Below, in pieces: positions 52,717-63,109 of a stretch of 64,000 nt of DNA (position 1 is its first letter; each line of letters begins with the position of its first letter). Location: positions 433,501 through 497,500 of the forward strand of contig NZ_QHCT01000003.1 in NCBI RefSeq assembly GCF_003545885.1, given 5' to 3'. The stretch is from Leptospira stimsonii (GTDB taxonomy: Bacteria > Spirochaetota > Leptospiria > Leptospirales > Leptospiraceae). A program made the translations under genes and the position numbers. The notes beneath the pieces are model-generated. The model was not told the DNA's origin. It worked only from the letters and a program-made list of their open reading frames with translations, and ran no database searches.

Positions 52717-54876
52717 TTAACGTTTGAAAGGGGAAAGGGCGGCTTTCAACTTTTGCGACCAGACCCCATTCTTTCTTACAAAGATCGCGGGACTTCCCAA
52801 AGGACTTTCCACTTCGATCTCTTGTTTTCCGGAGTAACTTTTTCCGGACCAGAGATGCTCCCATTCTCCATCGGGAAGATATCCGCTTACGGACGTTTCC
52901 CCTTTTTGTAAAACGGGAAGAACCAAGAGATCTTCGCCTAACAAAAATTCTGTTTTGATCTCGTGCGTTCTGCGGTCATTTCCGTAGTGCAGATACAAGG
53001 GGCGAACAACGGGAAGACCCGTAAGTGATGCTTCTTTGACGAGGCTTTGCAGATATTCTTTCAATGCGAAGTGCATCTTTCCGTATCTCGCAAATTCTCG
53101 GATCGTTTCTTCGTCGCTGTAAGCCTGATGATTTTTTTCGGGACGATTTCCTTCGTGTGTTCGAAAAACGGGACTGAATACGTTCAATTCCGCCCAACGT
53201 AGAAACAACTCCTTTGAACGGTGGTAGTCTCTGATCGGATTGTTGATCGTCGTATAACCGCCGACGTCGCTGTGATTGAGAGAGATTCCACTAAGGCCCC
53301 CGGAGAGAAGACCCGTGAGCGCCGAGGTCAAACCGTCGTGTTCTCCCCAGCTCACCATCTGGTCCCCTTCCCAAAAAAGAGTGGAATGTTTCATCGATCC
53401 GCTATAACCCGCCCGAGTAAAAAATACGACCTCCCCTTCCTTTCCCGCTTGTAGAATCGCTTCTCGATTGATACGAGCCCACTCGACCGGATACACATTG
53501 TGATAGAGTTCGGCGTTCACTCCGGAATGAAGGACGGCGTCGAGAGGCAACCATTCTCCAAAGTCCGCCATCCAACCCGAAAGACCGGAGCCGATCAGAT
53601 TTTTTTGGATGATTCCTTGGATCCACTTCACGGCTTCCGGATTTGTAAGATCGAGTAGATATGCCGGAAAACCCGCGGTCGCAATTTCGTAGTCTTTTCC
53701 GTTCTTATCTTTTACGATATAATTCTTTTTAACCGCTTCTTCAAAAAGAGGTCCTTCATTTGCTAGAAAAGGATTCAAATATCCTAATACAGAAATCCCT
53801 TGTGCGTTTAAGTCCTTGCAGAATTTTTTAAAATCGGGATATGATTTTTCGTCAGAGATCCATCTCCACCAAAGCTGGGAGCCGAAACTCGTTTTTCTCC
53901 TTCCCACCCAATCCTGGATCCAAAGAGCCGTGATCGGATTTCCCGCCTTCTTAGCTTCTTCGATTCTTTTTAAAACGACATCCTTTCCGCCTTGGATTCC
54001 GAACCAAGTTCCATACGCCCAATCCGGAAGAATCGGAACCCTCCCCGTCTTCTGCGTGAATTTCTGAAGGAGTTTGGTCGGGGTAACATCTTTCCAGATC
54101 GTTCCTTTCAAACCGTTCTCTCGAAATTCGATCGTGATCTCTTCCGGTTTGGAAAAATCAAAGATGGAATACGAACTGTTTTCAAAAAAGAGAGAACGGT
54201 TTCCGGAAGTCAGAAAGAACGGTATCGGAGTGTAAGTGGAATATTCGTTTCCACCCGCTCCCGCAGTCAGATTCGCACCCGCCGTGATCGGCTGATCTCC
54301 CCTTCCCAGTCCTTGTTCTTCCGTGAACAAAAACGGAGCTCTTCCTTTTAGATTGAAATGTGTGAATTGTTCCCCGAGACCGAAAATGTTTTCGGATTCC
54401 TCGGAAAGGATTCGAAAAAACGTTCGATTCAATGAAGAATCGGAAAAAACAACATGGAAGTCCATAGCGGTTTCGTCTAACGGTAGAAACCGAACTTCAT
54501 AGTCGCTCTTGCAATTTTCTCCTTCGAGTTTTCCCGAAATTTTCAGTTCTTTTTCAGAAGCGAGGATCGAATCTATACTCTGGGAATTACAGCGGGATAA
54601 AATCCGATCGTCGATATGAAAAGAGGCGAACTTCGATTTTACTTTCTGTTCTCCTTTGGCCGCGGATAAGAAAGGAGATCGCAAAGAGAGTTCCAGAAAA
54701 ATTCCCTGCGAGGAGCGAATCTCCAAGACTTCCTCTTTTTGAACGGCTTGGAATCCTTTTCCAAAACGGAATTGTTTCTCCGACGGAAGCGAAAGCCTGG
54801 TGTAATTTGTGAATGGACGATTGCAAAAGGAAAAACAAAAAAGAAGCGCAAGAATCGATAACGACCGTAAGAACAT
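52717..54876 (-). CDS. GH31 alpha-glycosidase lipoprotein, sulfoquinovosidase-like
   Basis: The product has 719 residues with lipobox FSFC (C18). Catalytic residues of GH31: nucleophile D438 (WMADFGE), acid D505 (EGDQ). The GH31 (alpha/beta)8 barrel is followed by a C-terminal beta domain. From memory of YihQ, sulfoquinovose recognition uses Q262, Q288, R301, W304, Y508 and D405/D472 are catalytic; spacings agree exactly, giving Q295, Q321, Q334, W337, Y541 here. So four of the five are kept, but Arg is replaced by Gln334. It is therefore YihQ-like yet may not bind a sulfonate. GGGAG precedes ATG 54876. It is exported and membrane-anchored. Confidence 0.8.
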   Translation of the reverse strand: MFLRSLSILALLFCFSFCNRPFTNYTRLSLPSEKQFRFGKGFQAVQKEEVLEIRSSQGIFLELSLRSPFLSAAKGEQKVKSKFASFHIDDRILSRCNSQSIDSILASEKELKISGKLEGENCKSDYEVRFLPLDETAMDFHVVFSDSSLNRTFFRILSEESENIFGLGEQFTHFNLKGRAPFLFTEEQGLGRGDQPITAGANLTAGAGGNEYSTYTPIPFFLTSGNRSLFFENSSYSIFDFSKPEEITIEFRENGLKGTIWKDVTPTKLLQKFTQKTGRVPILPDWAYGTWFGIQGGKDVVLKRIEEAKKAGNPITALWIQDWVGRRKTSFGSQLWWRWISDEKSYPDFKKFCKDLNAQGISVLGYLNPFLANEGPLFEEAVKKNYIVKDKNGKDYEIATAGFPAYLLDLTNPEAVKWIQGIIQKNLIGSGLSGWMADFGEWLPLDAVLHSGVNAELYHNVYPVEWARINREAILQAGKEGEVVFFTRAGYSGSMKHSTLFWEGDQMVSWGEHDGLTSALTGLLSGGLSGISLNHSDVGGYTTINNPIRDYHRSKELFLRWAELNVFSPVFRTHEGNRPEKNHQAYSDEETIREFARYGKMHFALKEYLQSLVKEASLTGLPVVRPLYLHYGNDRRTHEIKTEFLLGEDLLVLPVLQKGETSVSGYLPDGEWEHLWSGKSYSGKQEIEVESPLGSPAIFVRKNGVWSQKLKAALSPFKR

Positions 54877-54971
54877 GGAAACTCCCGGTAAAAAGATACT
54901 ACCGAAGTATCAGGGATCTCTCAAAAATCCAGTTCTAATTTATTTCCAAGCTTCTTTCCGAAAGAACTCCA

Positions 54972-55390
54972 AATGTGGGAACTCACACGATCTTCGATGT
55001 TACGGCAGGTCTGAAATTTTGCAAATCGGCATAGGGAAGTCCGCAACTCAGTGAACTTTATTTTGATCCCCCGAAGGAAACCAAAATGTGGGAACTCACA
55101 CGATCTTCGATGATACGAAAGATCTGAAGTTTTCCAAATCGGCGGAGGGAAGTCCACAACTCAGTGAACTTTATTTTGATCCCCCGAAGGAAACCAAAAT
55201 GTGGGAACTCACACGATCTTCGATGTTACGAAAGATCTGAAGTTTTGCAAATCGGCGGAGGGAATCCGCAACTCAGTGAACTTTATTTTGATCCCCCGAA
55301 GGAAACCAAAATGTAGGAACTCACACGATCTTCGATGTTACGAAAGATTTGAAGTTCGGACAAAAGTAATTTGTGGGAACTCACACAACG
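54972..55390 (+). repeat. 113-bp tandem repeat, three full units plus fragments
   Basis: Units start at 54972, 55085 and 55198 (the third is 112 bp), a truncated one at 55310 and a short core at 55371-55390. Each begins AATGTGGGAACTCACACGATC and ends CCCCCGAAGGAAACCAA. The core TGTGGGAACTCACA also appears, inverted, in the 57-bp repeats at 10155. Confidence 0.88.
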
Positions 55391-55482
55391 ATTAAAATTC
55401 TCAAAAAAAGATTTTTATTTTCTTTTTTGATTTTGAGAAGATTTTCGATGGAAACACAAACGACAAATCTGTGGTTCTCCTA

Positions 55483-55516
55483 TAAAAAAAGGATTCGTTT
55501 ACCGAATCCTTTTTTG
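55483..55516 (-). terminator. Bidirectional Rho-independent terminator
   Basis: AAAAAAAGGATTCG and CGAATCCTTTTTT flank a short loop. It lies 65 bp after the sulfurtransferase stop on the minus strand and has T tracts on both strands. Confidence 0.85.
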
Positions 55517-55580
55517 TTTTACAATCTTTCTTTCGAAACGAACTTTCGTTTACCTCGAAAAGATTCTTAGAAATTCTTAT

Positions 55581-56435
55581 CTAAGATGATTTACGATCGG
55601 TTCCACCCACTCTCGGTGCGGCCGCACTGGACCCGCTCTGTCCATAAACGGAAACGGCTTGTTTTGGAAGACTGGATCTTCTCCACTCGAACCAAGAACC
55701 TTGATAGGTATGAACGTCGAGATAACCGACTTCGCGTAACATCAAGGCGAGGAGTGAAGATCTCGCGCCGTTGTAATCATAAATCACCGTGGTTCGTTCC
55801 GGCATAAACGGAAAGGATCTCAATTTTTTATTGAACTGAGTTTTTTCGATCAAGTTCCCTTGACCGTCGTAGAGAATTCTCCAATCCCATAAAAATGCTC
55901 CGGGGAGACGACCGCACAAAGAACCCGGTTCCGGCGCGGTAAGCCGCGGAAGTTTTCCTTCGTATTCTTCTTGGGTTCTTGTATCAAAGATCTGAAGGCG
56001 AGTCAGATTTTTTTCTAAGAAGGCTTTGTCTACGACTCCTTCGAGCTTTTTCGGTTTGTCTCCGGGTCCGAGTTCCATTTCTTTCGAACCTTTTTCCAGA
56101 GCCACTCCCTGCGAAGGCCAACGATTTCCATAGAGAAACACGTTCTGATATCCGGCGGCTCTCAAAAGAAAAACCATTCTCGATGCGAACATCCCCATTC
56201 CTTCATCAAAGGCGATGACACGGGTCGCTCCCTCTTTCTGTATGAGTTTCAATATTTCGTCAATGGGACCGGTCATCTTTTTTTGAGATTCCGGATCCGA
56301 CGCGAACGCCTTCTTAATAAAAGGAAAGCTATACGCTCCTCTCAGAGTAGATTCTTGATACGCCGCAGACGAACGGCAATCGATCAAAAAGTCTTTATCG
56401 TTGAGATCAGTTTTAATAAAATTCCAGCTGGACAA
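55581..56435 (-). CDS. Tandem rhodanese-domain protein lacking the catalytic cysteine
   Basis: The product has 284 residues starting at TTG 56435 (preceded by GGGTAGG). Two rhodanese domains, residues about 5-120 and 135-255, with [21 protein letters not shown] and [12 protein letters not shown]. The C-terminal active-site loop, canonically Y-C-G-(S/T)-G, reads [10 protein letters not shown], so the sulfur-carrying Cys is Asp220. The N-terminal domain loop is also Cys-free, as usual. Sulfurtransferase activity is unlikely; it may bind a partner or sense sulfane sulfur. The C-terminal tail is Ser/Gly-rich. Confidence 0.7.
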   Translation of the reverse strand: MSSWNFIKTDLNDKDFLIDCRSSAAYQESTLRGAYSFPFIKKAFASDPESQKKMTGPIDEILKLIQKEGATRVIAFDEGMGMFASRMVFLLRAAGYQNVFLYGNRWPSQGVALEKGSKEMELGPGDKPKKLEGVVDKAFLEKNLTRLQIFDTRTQEEYEGKLPRLTAPEPGSLCGRLPGAFLWDWRILYDGQGNLIEKTQFNKKLRSFPFMPERTTVIYDYNGARSSLLALMLREVGYLDVHTYQGSWFEWRRSSLPKQAVSVYGQSGSSAAAPRVGGTDRKSS

Positions 56436-56709
56436 GCAAACCTACCCTATCTATCGAAATGAGTCTTATTCTTTGGATTTAACCATTATTTTTAGCCTGA
56501 GATTTCCGATGTACTTTTTTTTAAAAAAGATCAGAAATTTGGGACATAAGAGAAGAATAAAATTCATCTTCCTCTTTGATTCCTCTCGGAGCAGATTTCG
56601 GAAGAATCTTTGAATTCCATTCTAAAAAACGATTCGGAATTTGTTTCCAACGATCTCTTTGCTCGAGGGGATTTAATATCTGGGGGAGCAAAAACCGATA
56701 TTCTTAACA
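56436..56709. other. Intergenic gap between divergent genes
   Basis: 274 bp of A/T-rich DNA containing the promoters of the rhodanese gene and the exported-protein operon. No gene was found. Confidence 0.35.
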
Positions 56710-57600
56710 ATGATAAGAGAATTCAGGAAAGGCCGTACTCTAAGAACCGATTCTTCGAAACCGTTTCGTAGAAAGCGATTCTTCTTTGTCTGGATTCTAC
56801 TTTTAATGGTCTCGATCGTCGGAAACACTTCCGCCGAACCCGATCCAACCCGAAGTGTACAAGAAGAATTCAAATCCTTCCTGAGAGAATTCCAAAAGAA
56901 TCCTTCCGAATCGCTTGCTCGATCCTTCCAGAGAAAACACGGATCCGTTCCGGTCACTCCTTGCGTTTTTGAAGAATCCGGTCGTTTTGAAAAAGTGATC
57001 TATCTCTCTTACAGTTGTAAGGAGGAAAAATTTCCCGGTTTTATCTATCTCGGTTCTCAGTGGAGTTCTTGGAAAAACAATCCGGAAAGAATCGCTCTTG
57101 GAGAAGTGCTGAAGATCGGTAAGAAAACGTATCTCGAAGTAAAACCGTCTTACGATCTCGGCGTCGAAGAACATTCCTCTTGGGATCCGAAAAAGAAACC
57201 GAATCAGGAAATCCATTCCGATAAACCCCGCCCTCAAAAAGATCCGAAGGACAATTTTGGTCTTCAGTATTTCTTAAGCATCGCCAAACACCCGGCAAAA
57301 AGGGCCTTAAACTCCGGAAAAGAAATCTTCTTCGATTCATCCTGTCCTTTGATCTTTCTAAAAAAGGATTCCGATTTTTATTGGGACAAGGCGACGTATT
57401 ATTCGTTTCAGGCGAGCTGTCTTCCCTCTTCCCCCTATTCTTTTATCCGGATCAAATCCGACTTTTTAGGAAAGATTCGTCTGGACGACAAGGACACGGA
57501 TCAGATCCAGGAAGGCGCCAAGTATCTCGGAAAATTGAAAATCCATTCCATCGAACCGGATAAAATCGTCTGGCAAGACGCGGAAATCTACAATGAATAA
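56710..57600 (+). CDS. Exported hypothetical protein, operon with HtrA-like genes
   Basis: The product has 296 residues. A basic N-terminus (residues 1-23) precedes a hydrophobic segment ending NTSAE (cleavage about 42). The mature part carries Cys in [22 protein letters not shown] and QASCLPS, and a Lys/Pro-rich linker ([12 protein letters not shown]). The last 8 bp overlap the next gene. It is the first gene of a three-gene operon with a serine protease and its dead paralogue, so it may be a partner or substrate (inference). Confidence 0.55.
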   Translation: MIREFRKGRTLRTDSSKPFRRKRFFFVWILLLMVSIVGNTSAEPDPTRSVQEEFKSFLREFQKNPSESLARSFQRKHGSVPVTPCVFEESGRFEKVIYLSYSCKEEKFPGFIYLGSQWSSWKNNPERIALGEVLKIGKKTYLEVKPSYDLGVEEHSSWDPKKKPNQEIHSDKPRPQKDPKDNFGLQYFLSIAKHPAKRALNSGKEIFFDSSCPLIFLKKDSDFYWDKATYYSFQASCLPSSPYSFIRIKSDFLGKIRLDDKDTDQIQEGAKYLGKLKIHSIEPDKIVWQDAEIYNE

Positions 57601-59056
57601 AAATACATTTCAGAATATTCTACTTTTCTTAAGTATTGTTTTGGGATCTTCGCTTTCCGCTCAAAACGGAAATTCAGCCGATCTCAAAGCCCTTCTCGAC
57701 AGCGTCGTGATCATCCGGAGCGACACATTTTCCGAAAAGGAAGAACAATCCGGCTATTCCGAAAAGTCCATCACCCGGGACGCCGGTACGGGTATGATCA
57801 TCTCGGGAAACCGGATTCTTACCAACGCACACGTCGTTTCCAACTCGAGTTATCTCAAAGTAAAACATTTCAATTCCAGTAAATTTTATAAGGCGAGCGT
57901 TCAACACCTAGGTTTCGACTGCGACCTCGCGATCTTAAAAATAGAAGACGAGGAATTTTTCAACGGCGTCGAACCGCTGGAGATTTCCGATTCCTCTCCT
58001 GCTCTCGGAAGTAACCTTCTCATACTCGGCTATCCGGGGGGAGACGACAATATCACATTAGAAAACGGGAATGTTTCCCGATTCGAAAGGGTTCGTTATT
58101 CCTTTACAGGTTTGGATTATAGAAAGGCGATCCGTGTCAACGCGAACATCGTTCCCGGTTATTCCGGAGGTCCTGCGATTCAAAACGGAAAAGTTTCCGG
58201 CGTTACGTTTCAGGTCAGTCAATCCCAAGGAAACGTTGCGTATCTGATTCCTCCCGAGGTGATCAATCATTTTCTAAAGGATGTGGAAGACGAAACCTAT
58301 CACGGATTTCCGTTTCCGGGTTTTAGTTTTCAAAACGGTTATTCTTCCTCCTTAAAAAAATATCTCAAGATTCCGGAGGGTTTGAACGGAATTCTGATCA
58401 ACACCGTTTATCCGGATTCTTCCTTTTCGGATCTTTTGAAACCGGAGGACTTCGTTTATAAAATCGACGAAGCCTATCTCAACGACGAAGGCGGAATTAT
58501 GGATCCGAGCGGGGTTTTTATCGGAGAAATGATCGAAAACAAGTTCATCGGTGATCCGGTGAAGATCTTCTTTTATCGGAACGGAAAGAATTATAAGATC
58601 GAAGGTACTCTCAAACGTGTTCCCTCACTCGATCTTTATAGACAACAGGGAACCGGGGTGAGTTTTCTTTCGGGAGGATTTTTATTCCAACCGGTGAACC
58701 GCGCACTCGCTGGAGGGGATTCTAAACGTTTGGAAAGTTCCCTTCGTTATCACTACAGTTATTATATTCAGGACGAACTCTATCGATTCACGGACCGGGA
58801 TATCATCCTTTCGGGAATTTATCCGGATCCGCTGAACTCAAAGTATTCTGGTTATCGTTATAAGATTTTGGAGTCCATCAACGATCGTGCGCCTTCCAGT
58901 CTGGAAGATTTCAAATCTCTCTGGAAAAAATTCTACGGCGGAACGATCAGTTTGAAATTTCGAGGAGTGAATCTTCCTATCGTCCTCGATCAAGAAACGA
59001 TCGATAAGATCAATGTTCGTATTAAGAAGCGTTTCGACGCGGAGGCGGACGAATGA
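57593..59056 (+). CDS. HtrA/Deg-like serine protease with PDZ-like domain
   Basis: The product has 487 residues with a signal peptide (residues 1-23, SLSAQ). The trypsin-like catalytic triad is intact: H80 (NAHVV), D111 (DLAIL) and S191 (GYSGGP). After residue ~230 come PDZ-like regions, for example [34 protein letters not shown]. The layout is that of periplasmic DegP/Deg proteases. It overlaps the upstream gene by 8 bp and the downstream pseudoprotease gene by 4 bp (ATGA). Confidence 0.87.
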   Translation: MNKNTFQNILLFLSIVLGSSLSAQNGNSADLKALLDSVVIIRSDTFSEKEEQSGYSEKSITRDAGTGMIISGNRILTNAHVVSNSSYLKVKHFNSSKFYKASVQHLGFDCDLAILKIEDEEFFNGVEPLEISDSSPALGSNLLILGYPGGDDNITLENGNVSRFERVRYSFTGLDYRKAIRVNANIVPGYSGGPAIQNGKVSGVTFQVSQSQGNVAYLIPPEVINHFLKDVEDETYHGFPFPGFSFQNGYSSSLKKYLKIPEGLNGILINTVYPDSSFSDLLKPEDFVYKIDEAYLNDEGGIMDPSGVFIGEMIENKFIGDPVKIFFYRNGKNYKIEGTLKRVPSLDLYRQQGTGVSFLSGGFLFQPVNRALAGGDSKRLESSLRYHYSYYIQDELYRFTDRDIILSGIYPDPLNSKYSGYRYKILESINDRAPSSLEDFKSLWKKFYGGTISLKFRGVNLPIVLDQETIDKINVRIKKRFDAEADE

Positions 59057-60411
59057 TCCTATCTCAATTCGTATCGAAGTCCTTTTTTTCAAAAGTTCTT
59101 TTCGTTTTTTTCTTAAGCTTTGCGCTTTCCGATTCGTTATTTGCGGAGACGATTCTCGTTCACTTCCGAAAATTCTCCCATCAAAACCCTTGGCAGAAAG
59201 GTGCGCACTACGAGAAAAAAATTCCGGCGATCATCGCAAATCAGGATTTTATCCTCGCGCTACTTCCTCCCGGAGAATTTCCACTCTTCTCCGAAATGAA
59301 CCCGGAGACAAGACCGGGAACCCGTTTGTATATTTTCAAACACGATCCGGAAACGGGGCTCGCCCTTTTTTCTCACAGGGGAAAGTTTTCCGAAAAAAGA
59401 CGAGCACATTTTTTAGGTTCACACCAAGCCGGATGTTCCCATTTTTTCCAGAAATTGGAATGGTCCAATCCGGACTTCTCGAACTCCATTCTTCGGATGA
59501 GCAAACACCAAAGAGAAGATTCAAATGAAAGAAAATTCTTATATTCAAAAAATGGAATCTGCGGTTATTCGGACGGTCGATGGAACATTCCTTCGGAGTA
59601 TCTGAGTTCCTTTCTTCACAGCGCTTCGAGTAATCCGATCACTCATCCAGGATTTTATTTCGACGACGCTCTTACGGTTCCCGAGAAAAACTTCTATTTT
59701 CCGGATTCTTCCTTCGGAATTGTGGTTTCGGAAGTGCTTCCAGGAATCGGTCCGGTTCACAATTTATTTCCTGGAGACGCGATCTATAGCATCAACGGAC
59801 AGAAATTTTCGTCGGCTCCGAATCGTCAGGAAATTTATTCGAGAATCCTTTCTCACAATCACCACCATTCCCCTCCCGGAACTCAGATTACTCTCGGAGT
59901 TTTTCGCGCGGGTAAAAGAAAGGAAATCTCATACAATCTAAAGCCGTATTCGGAAGAATTCTTTTTTATTCCCTCGAAGTCGGGAACCAAACCTCCTTCG
60001 TATTTCATCTCCGGTGGTTTGTTTTTCACGGAACTTACGGGCGCTTATTTGAAGGAATCCGGAGACAAATACCGTGAAAACTCGGATAAAAAACTTCTCT
60101 ACCTCTACGAATCGTATAACAAAAAGTCTCATCCCGAAAAGAATCGCCTCGTCTTTATCAGCCGAGTTTTTCCGGACGGAGAAAATCAGGGATTTCACGA
60201 TTTTCAGGATCAAATCTTAGAATCCGTGAACGACAAACGTGTTCGTTCCCTTTCCGACTTAAAAGAAATCTTAATCGAGAATCAAGAAGAGTATGTAGTC
60301 TTTCGTTTTTCGGGAAATCGGATTGCGACGTTTGAAAAAGATCAATTGCGATCCTTAAATCAGAAGATTCTTGTAAATTATAATCTTGATAAACTCGACA
60401 ATTTAGAGTGA
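59053..60411 (+). CDS. Protease-dead HtrA-like paralogue with PDZ-like domains
   Basis: The product has 452 residues with a signal peptide (residues about 1-31, SLFAE). It shares the layout of the preceding protease (the PDZ-like [29 protein letters not shown] and [26 protein letters not shown] blocks), but none of the His-Asp-Ser triad motifs can be found, and the segment around GICGYSDGR aligns with a non-catalytic part. So it is likely a regulatory pseudoprotease partner. Overlaps the protease gene by 4 bp. Confidence 0.7.
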   Translation: MILSQFVSKSFFSKVLFVFFLSFALSDSLFAETILVHFRKFSHQNPWQKGAHYEKKIPAIIANQDFILALLPPGEFPLFSEMNPETRPGTRLYIFKHDPETGLALFSHRGKFSEKRRAHFLGSHQAGCSHFFQKLEWSNPDFSNSILRMSKHQREDSNERKFLYSKNGICGYSDGRWNIPSEYLSSFLHSASSNPITHPGFYFDDALTVPEKNFYFPDSSFGIVVSEVLPGIGPVHNLFPGDAIYSINGQKFSSAPNRQEIYSRILSHNHHHSPPGTQITLGVFRAGKRKEISYNLKPYSEEFFFIPSKSGTKPPSYFISGGLFFTELTGAYLKESGDKYRENSDKKLLYLYESYNKKSHPEKNRLVFISRVFPDGENQGFHDFQDQILESVNDKRVRSLSDLKEILIENQEEYVVFRFSGNRIATFEKDQLRSLNQKILVNYNLDKLDNLE

Positions 60412-60466
60412 TAATCTCTTGACGGATCCATTTCGAAAATGTAATTTTTGATTCCGGAATGGTCCC

Positions 60467-61384
60467 ATGCGAATCTTATTCTTAGATGACGAAGAAGTAA
60501 TTCGAGATTTGTTCCGAGAAATATTCGGTTCTTTGCATGATCTTACCCTCGCCGGAACCGCCGAAGAAGCCCTCGAAATCAGTAAAAACCACACTTTTGA
60601 TCTGATCGTAACCGACGTTCGTCTTCCTAAGATGAGTGGGATCGACTTCGTTTCCAGACTCAGAGATATGGGGGTCAACACTCCGTTCATCGTGATCACG
60701 GGAAACCAGGACATCGAAGTTTCCATCCGAGCGCTTCGCCTTGGAGCCGTGGATTTTTTTATAAAACCGTTTCGAATGGACGCGATCCGTCATTCCCTCC
60801 AGAAATTCGAAAATTTATTTATTTCCAGCCAAGAGTTGATCAGTAAGAATCACTTTCAACTCACCGAATCGAAACAACAATTCGCGATCAAACCGAGCCT
60901 TAAAAACCTAAACCAATACGTCAATCTCGTGATGCGGTCGATCTCGTTGATCCCCGGAATTCATACGGACGATATTCTCGCGATCAAACTCGCACTCTAT
61001 GAACTCCTCGGAAACTCGATCGAACACGGTTCGGCGGGAATCAACTACGAAAAGAAATCTACGCTTCTTTCCTCGGACGTAAACTATTTCGATCACGTCG
61101 ATAAGATCTGCGACGCCTTGAACGAGGTCGTTCAACTCGAAGTTCGCTTTGAAAATCAGAAAATTTACGTTTTGTTAAGAGACCACGGAGCGGGTTTCGA
61201 TCCGGCAAAGGTTCCCGATCCCGTCACCGATCCGAACGCAAGCCACCTTTCCGGAAGGGGAATTTTTTTAGTCCGTATGAACGTGGATGAATTGATCTAC
61301 AACGAGGTCGGAAACGAGGTTCGTTTTAGCAAAACCCTTAAAAAGGCCGTGGAAACCCAACAATCAAAAGTAAACACCGGCTGA
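60467..61384 (+). CDS. Receiver domain fused to anti-sigma-type HATPase
   Basis: The product has 305 residues. The receiver domain (1-120) has D7, D8 and the phospho-acceptor D50 (VTDVRLP), T near ITGN and the Lys of FFIKPF. The C-terminal ~140 residues hold a HATPase_c (RsbW-like) domain: ELLGNSIEHG (N box), DHGAGFDP (G1) and SGRGIFL (G2). There is no dimerisation His domain, so this is not a classical histidine kinase. It may phosphorylate an anti-anti-sigma partner after receiver phosphorylation. It follows the pseudoprotease gene by 55 bp and overlaps the convergent barrel gene by 21 bp. Confidence 0.82.
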   Translation: MRILFLDDEEVIRDLFREIFGSLHDLTLAGTAEEALEISKNHTFDLIVTDVRLPKMSGIDFVSRLRDMGVNTPFIVITGNQDIEVSIRALRLGAVDFFIKPFRMDAIRHSLQKFENLFISSQELISKNHFQLTESKQQFAIKPSLKNLNQYVNLVMRSISLIPGIHTDDILAIKLALYELLGNSIEHGSAGINYEKKSTLLSSDVNYFDHVDKICDALNEVVQLEVRFENQKIYVLLRDHGAGFDPAKVPDPVTDPNASHLSGRGIFLVRMNVDELIYNEVGNEVRFSKTLKKAVETQQSKVNTG

Positions 61385-63109
61385 AAGATAAATCCGCGAA
61401 TATTCCTTTTTGTCCGCTTTTTTCGTCCATTCATCGAACAAAATTTTCTCCTGCTTTTGCGGATCGACAAGCGCATACGAAAGGCTCATTAGAATATAAG
61501 AATGTTCTGATTGAAACCCAGCCGTTCCGATGCCCTCCCAACCTCTTCCCATCGGAGAAGAAGAAGTAAGAAGCATCGCCTGGGCAGTCCATCGTTTCTC
61601 CCAAGTTTTACGAGCTCCGACTTGGAAGAGCTGAAGTCCTTTGTTTTCGAAATTGGGTCGAGAAGCGGTCCCGTCTTCTCGGAATACAGTCCCTTCCTGG
61701 AGAAGCAGACTTTCCATCAAAAGAAAGGAAGTCTTTCCTCCGTATCCCCGCGGGTCCGTTCGAATTCCGGAATAACCGTTGGAATCGGAATCGGTTCGGA
61801 GATTCGGATCCTTTGAAGAATAAAGACCCCCTATAAAATACGTCGCTTCCGGCCTTTGCCAGTTTAACTTCGTTCCAAACATGGATCCGAAAGTCGACAC
61901 GGAAGTCCGATCACTCTGAAACGCGTTCAGGCCGTATTCCCGCAATCCGCTGACCACGATTCCGTCCAAGTCCAAACTCAAACCCGCCTTTGGTGCGGAA
62001 GAAAACTCGAATCCGTAGTATTGATAACGACCGTAAGGACGGAGAGGATTTTCCTTCAAAAACCAATCACCTTTGACCGGATCTTGTCTCGATTCTTGAT
62101 AAATATAGTAGAATATTCTAATGTTCTGAATTCCATAATGATCGGAGAGGGAAAAACTGGTTCCGGAAATCCTTCGAGGAGATTCGTTTCGATTTCTTTC
62201 GGAATACAAAATCGAATCCTGTATCTGAGCGCCGATCGCGGAGAAGGAAAGTCCCAAAGGTTTCCACTGTGCGAAAAATTCTCCGTAGTTTAAAAATCCC
62301 ACAAAGAGAAAACCGTTTCGATCGAGCCTTTGATAACCCCTTCCCGCTTCGGCTCCGAGTTTCCAGGAAGGAGTTTCCCAACCGCTTAGATACAAAAATT
62401 CTCCGTCCGCTCCTCTTGTCACCGTTTTGGTTCCGATCAAACTTTCCTCGTATTGTAAAAACGGAGAAACCAGAATCTGCTGATAGAAGTTTGTTTTTTT
62501 CTGGACCCAGCCAAACTCGGGACTTATGATTCCTCTCGAAAAACTTCTCTGCGCCTGTTCTTCCCGTTTTCCTCCGTCTTGAGTCAGCCCCCGATAGAGC
62601 AAGGTCGCGTTTGCATAGAACGTGGAATTCGGTCGATTCGTTTCGACCATCGCTGGATATGGATCCTTTGCATTTTCCAAATTCGACGCAGAAGAAGAAT
62701 TCGTCGACGGATTCGGGTTGAATCGCGAGGAAACATCCTCGTTTTTCTCAATCTTCTCCGTGTCTTTTGTGGGATACGAAAACCGTCCTTTTCCTTTGAG
62801 GTCCCTTTTTCCTTCCTGTAAAAGAAGAAGATCATCGAGTCGATATTCCGGAAAGGATTCCGCGTTGATCATTGTCATCGGCAATACGATCCAGAGCAGA
62901 ATTCCGAATTTTCGCCAATTCGTTTTTTCGTTTCGGATCTGCGGTAGGGATCGACGCGGAGTCAATAAATTGCGTGTTACTTTTGATTTTTCTAATTTAG
63001 AATTTTTGAATTTATTGACTGGAGCGGAGAGCCCGGTCCGCGGAGCGGAACCGCCCCGATCCTTCCCTCTCAGAGAAGTGTTTCGAATCTCATCTTCGGA
63101 AGAATGCAA
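61364..63109 (-). CDS. Outer-membrane beta-barrel protein (AlgE-type, putative)
   Basis: The frame gives 581 residues from ATG 63109, but the true start is uncertain: a signal peptide appears only at residues about 64-83 (WRKFGILLWIVLPMTMINAES), so translation may begin further downstream. The mature part has alternating aromatic/polar strands (FLYLSGWETPSWKLGAEAGRGYQRL, YQYYGFEFSSAPKAGLSLDL) and ends in a C-terminal aromatic (GVYF), typical of barrel assembly signals. The fold recalls alginate-export-like porins. It is just downstream of the flippase, with 20 bp overlap. Confidence 0.6.
   Translation of the reverse strand: MHSSEDEIRNTSLRGKDRGGSAPRTGLSAPVNKFKNSKLEKSKVTRNLLTPRRSLPQIRNEKTNWRKFGILLWIVLPMTMINAESFPEYRLDDLLLLQEGKRDLKGKGRFSYPTKDTEKIEKNEDVSSRFNPNPSTNSSSASNLENAKDPYPAMVETNRPNSTFYANATLLYRGLTQDGGKREEQAQRSFSRGIISPEFGWVQKKTNFYQQILVSPFLQYEESLIGTKTVTRGADGEFLYLSGWETPSWKLGAEAGRGYQRLDRNGFLFVGFLNYGEFFAQWKPLGLSFSAIGAQIQDSILYSERNRNESPRRISGTSFSLSDHYGIQNIRIFYYIYQESRQDPVKGDWFLKENPLRPYGRYQYYGFEFSSAPKAGLSLDLDGIVVSGLREYGLNAFQSDRTSVSTFGSMFGTKLNWQRPEATYFIGGLYSSKDPNLRTDSDSNGYSGIRTDPRGYGGKTSFLLMESLLLQEGTVFREDGTASRPNFENKGLQLFQVGARKTWEKRWTAQAMLLTSSSPMGRGWEGIGTAGFQSEHSYILMSLSYALVDPQKQEKILFDEWTKKADKKEYSRIYLSAGVYF

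Noticed and set aside
52717..54876. Proven sulfoquinovosidase assignment
   Set aside because: The sulfonate-contacting Arg is Gln334, and my recalled YihQ positions are from memory, so I call it only sulfoquinovosidase-like.
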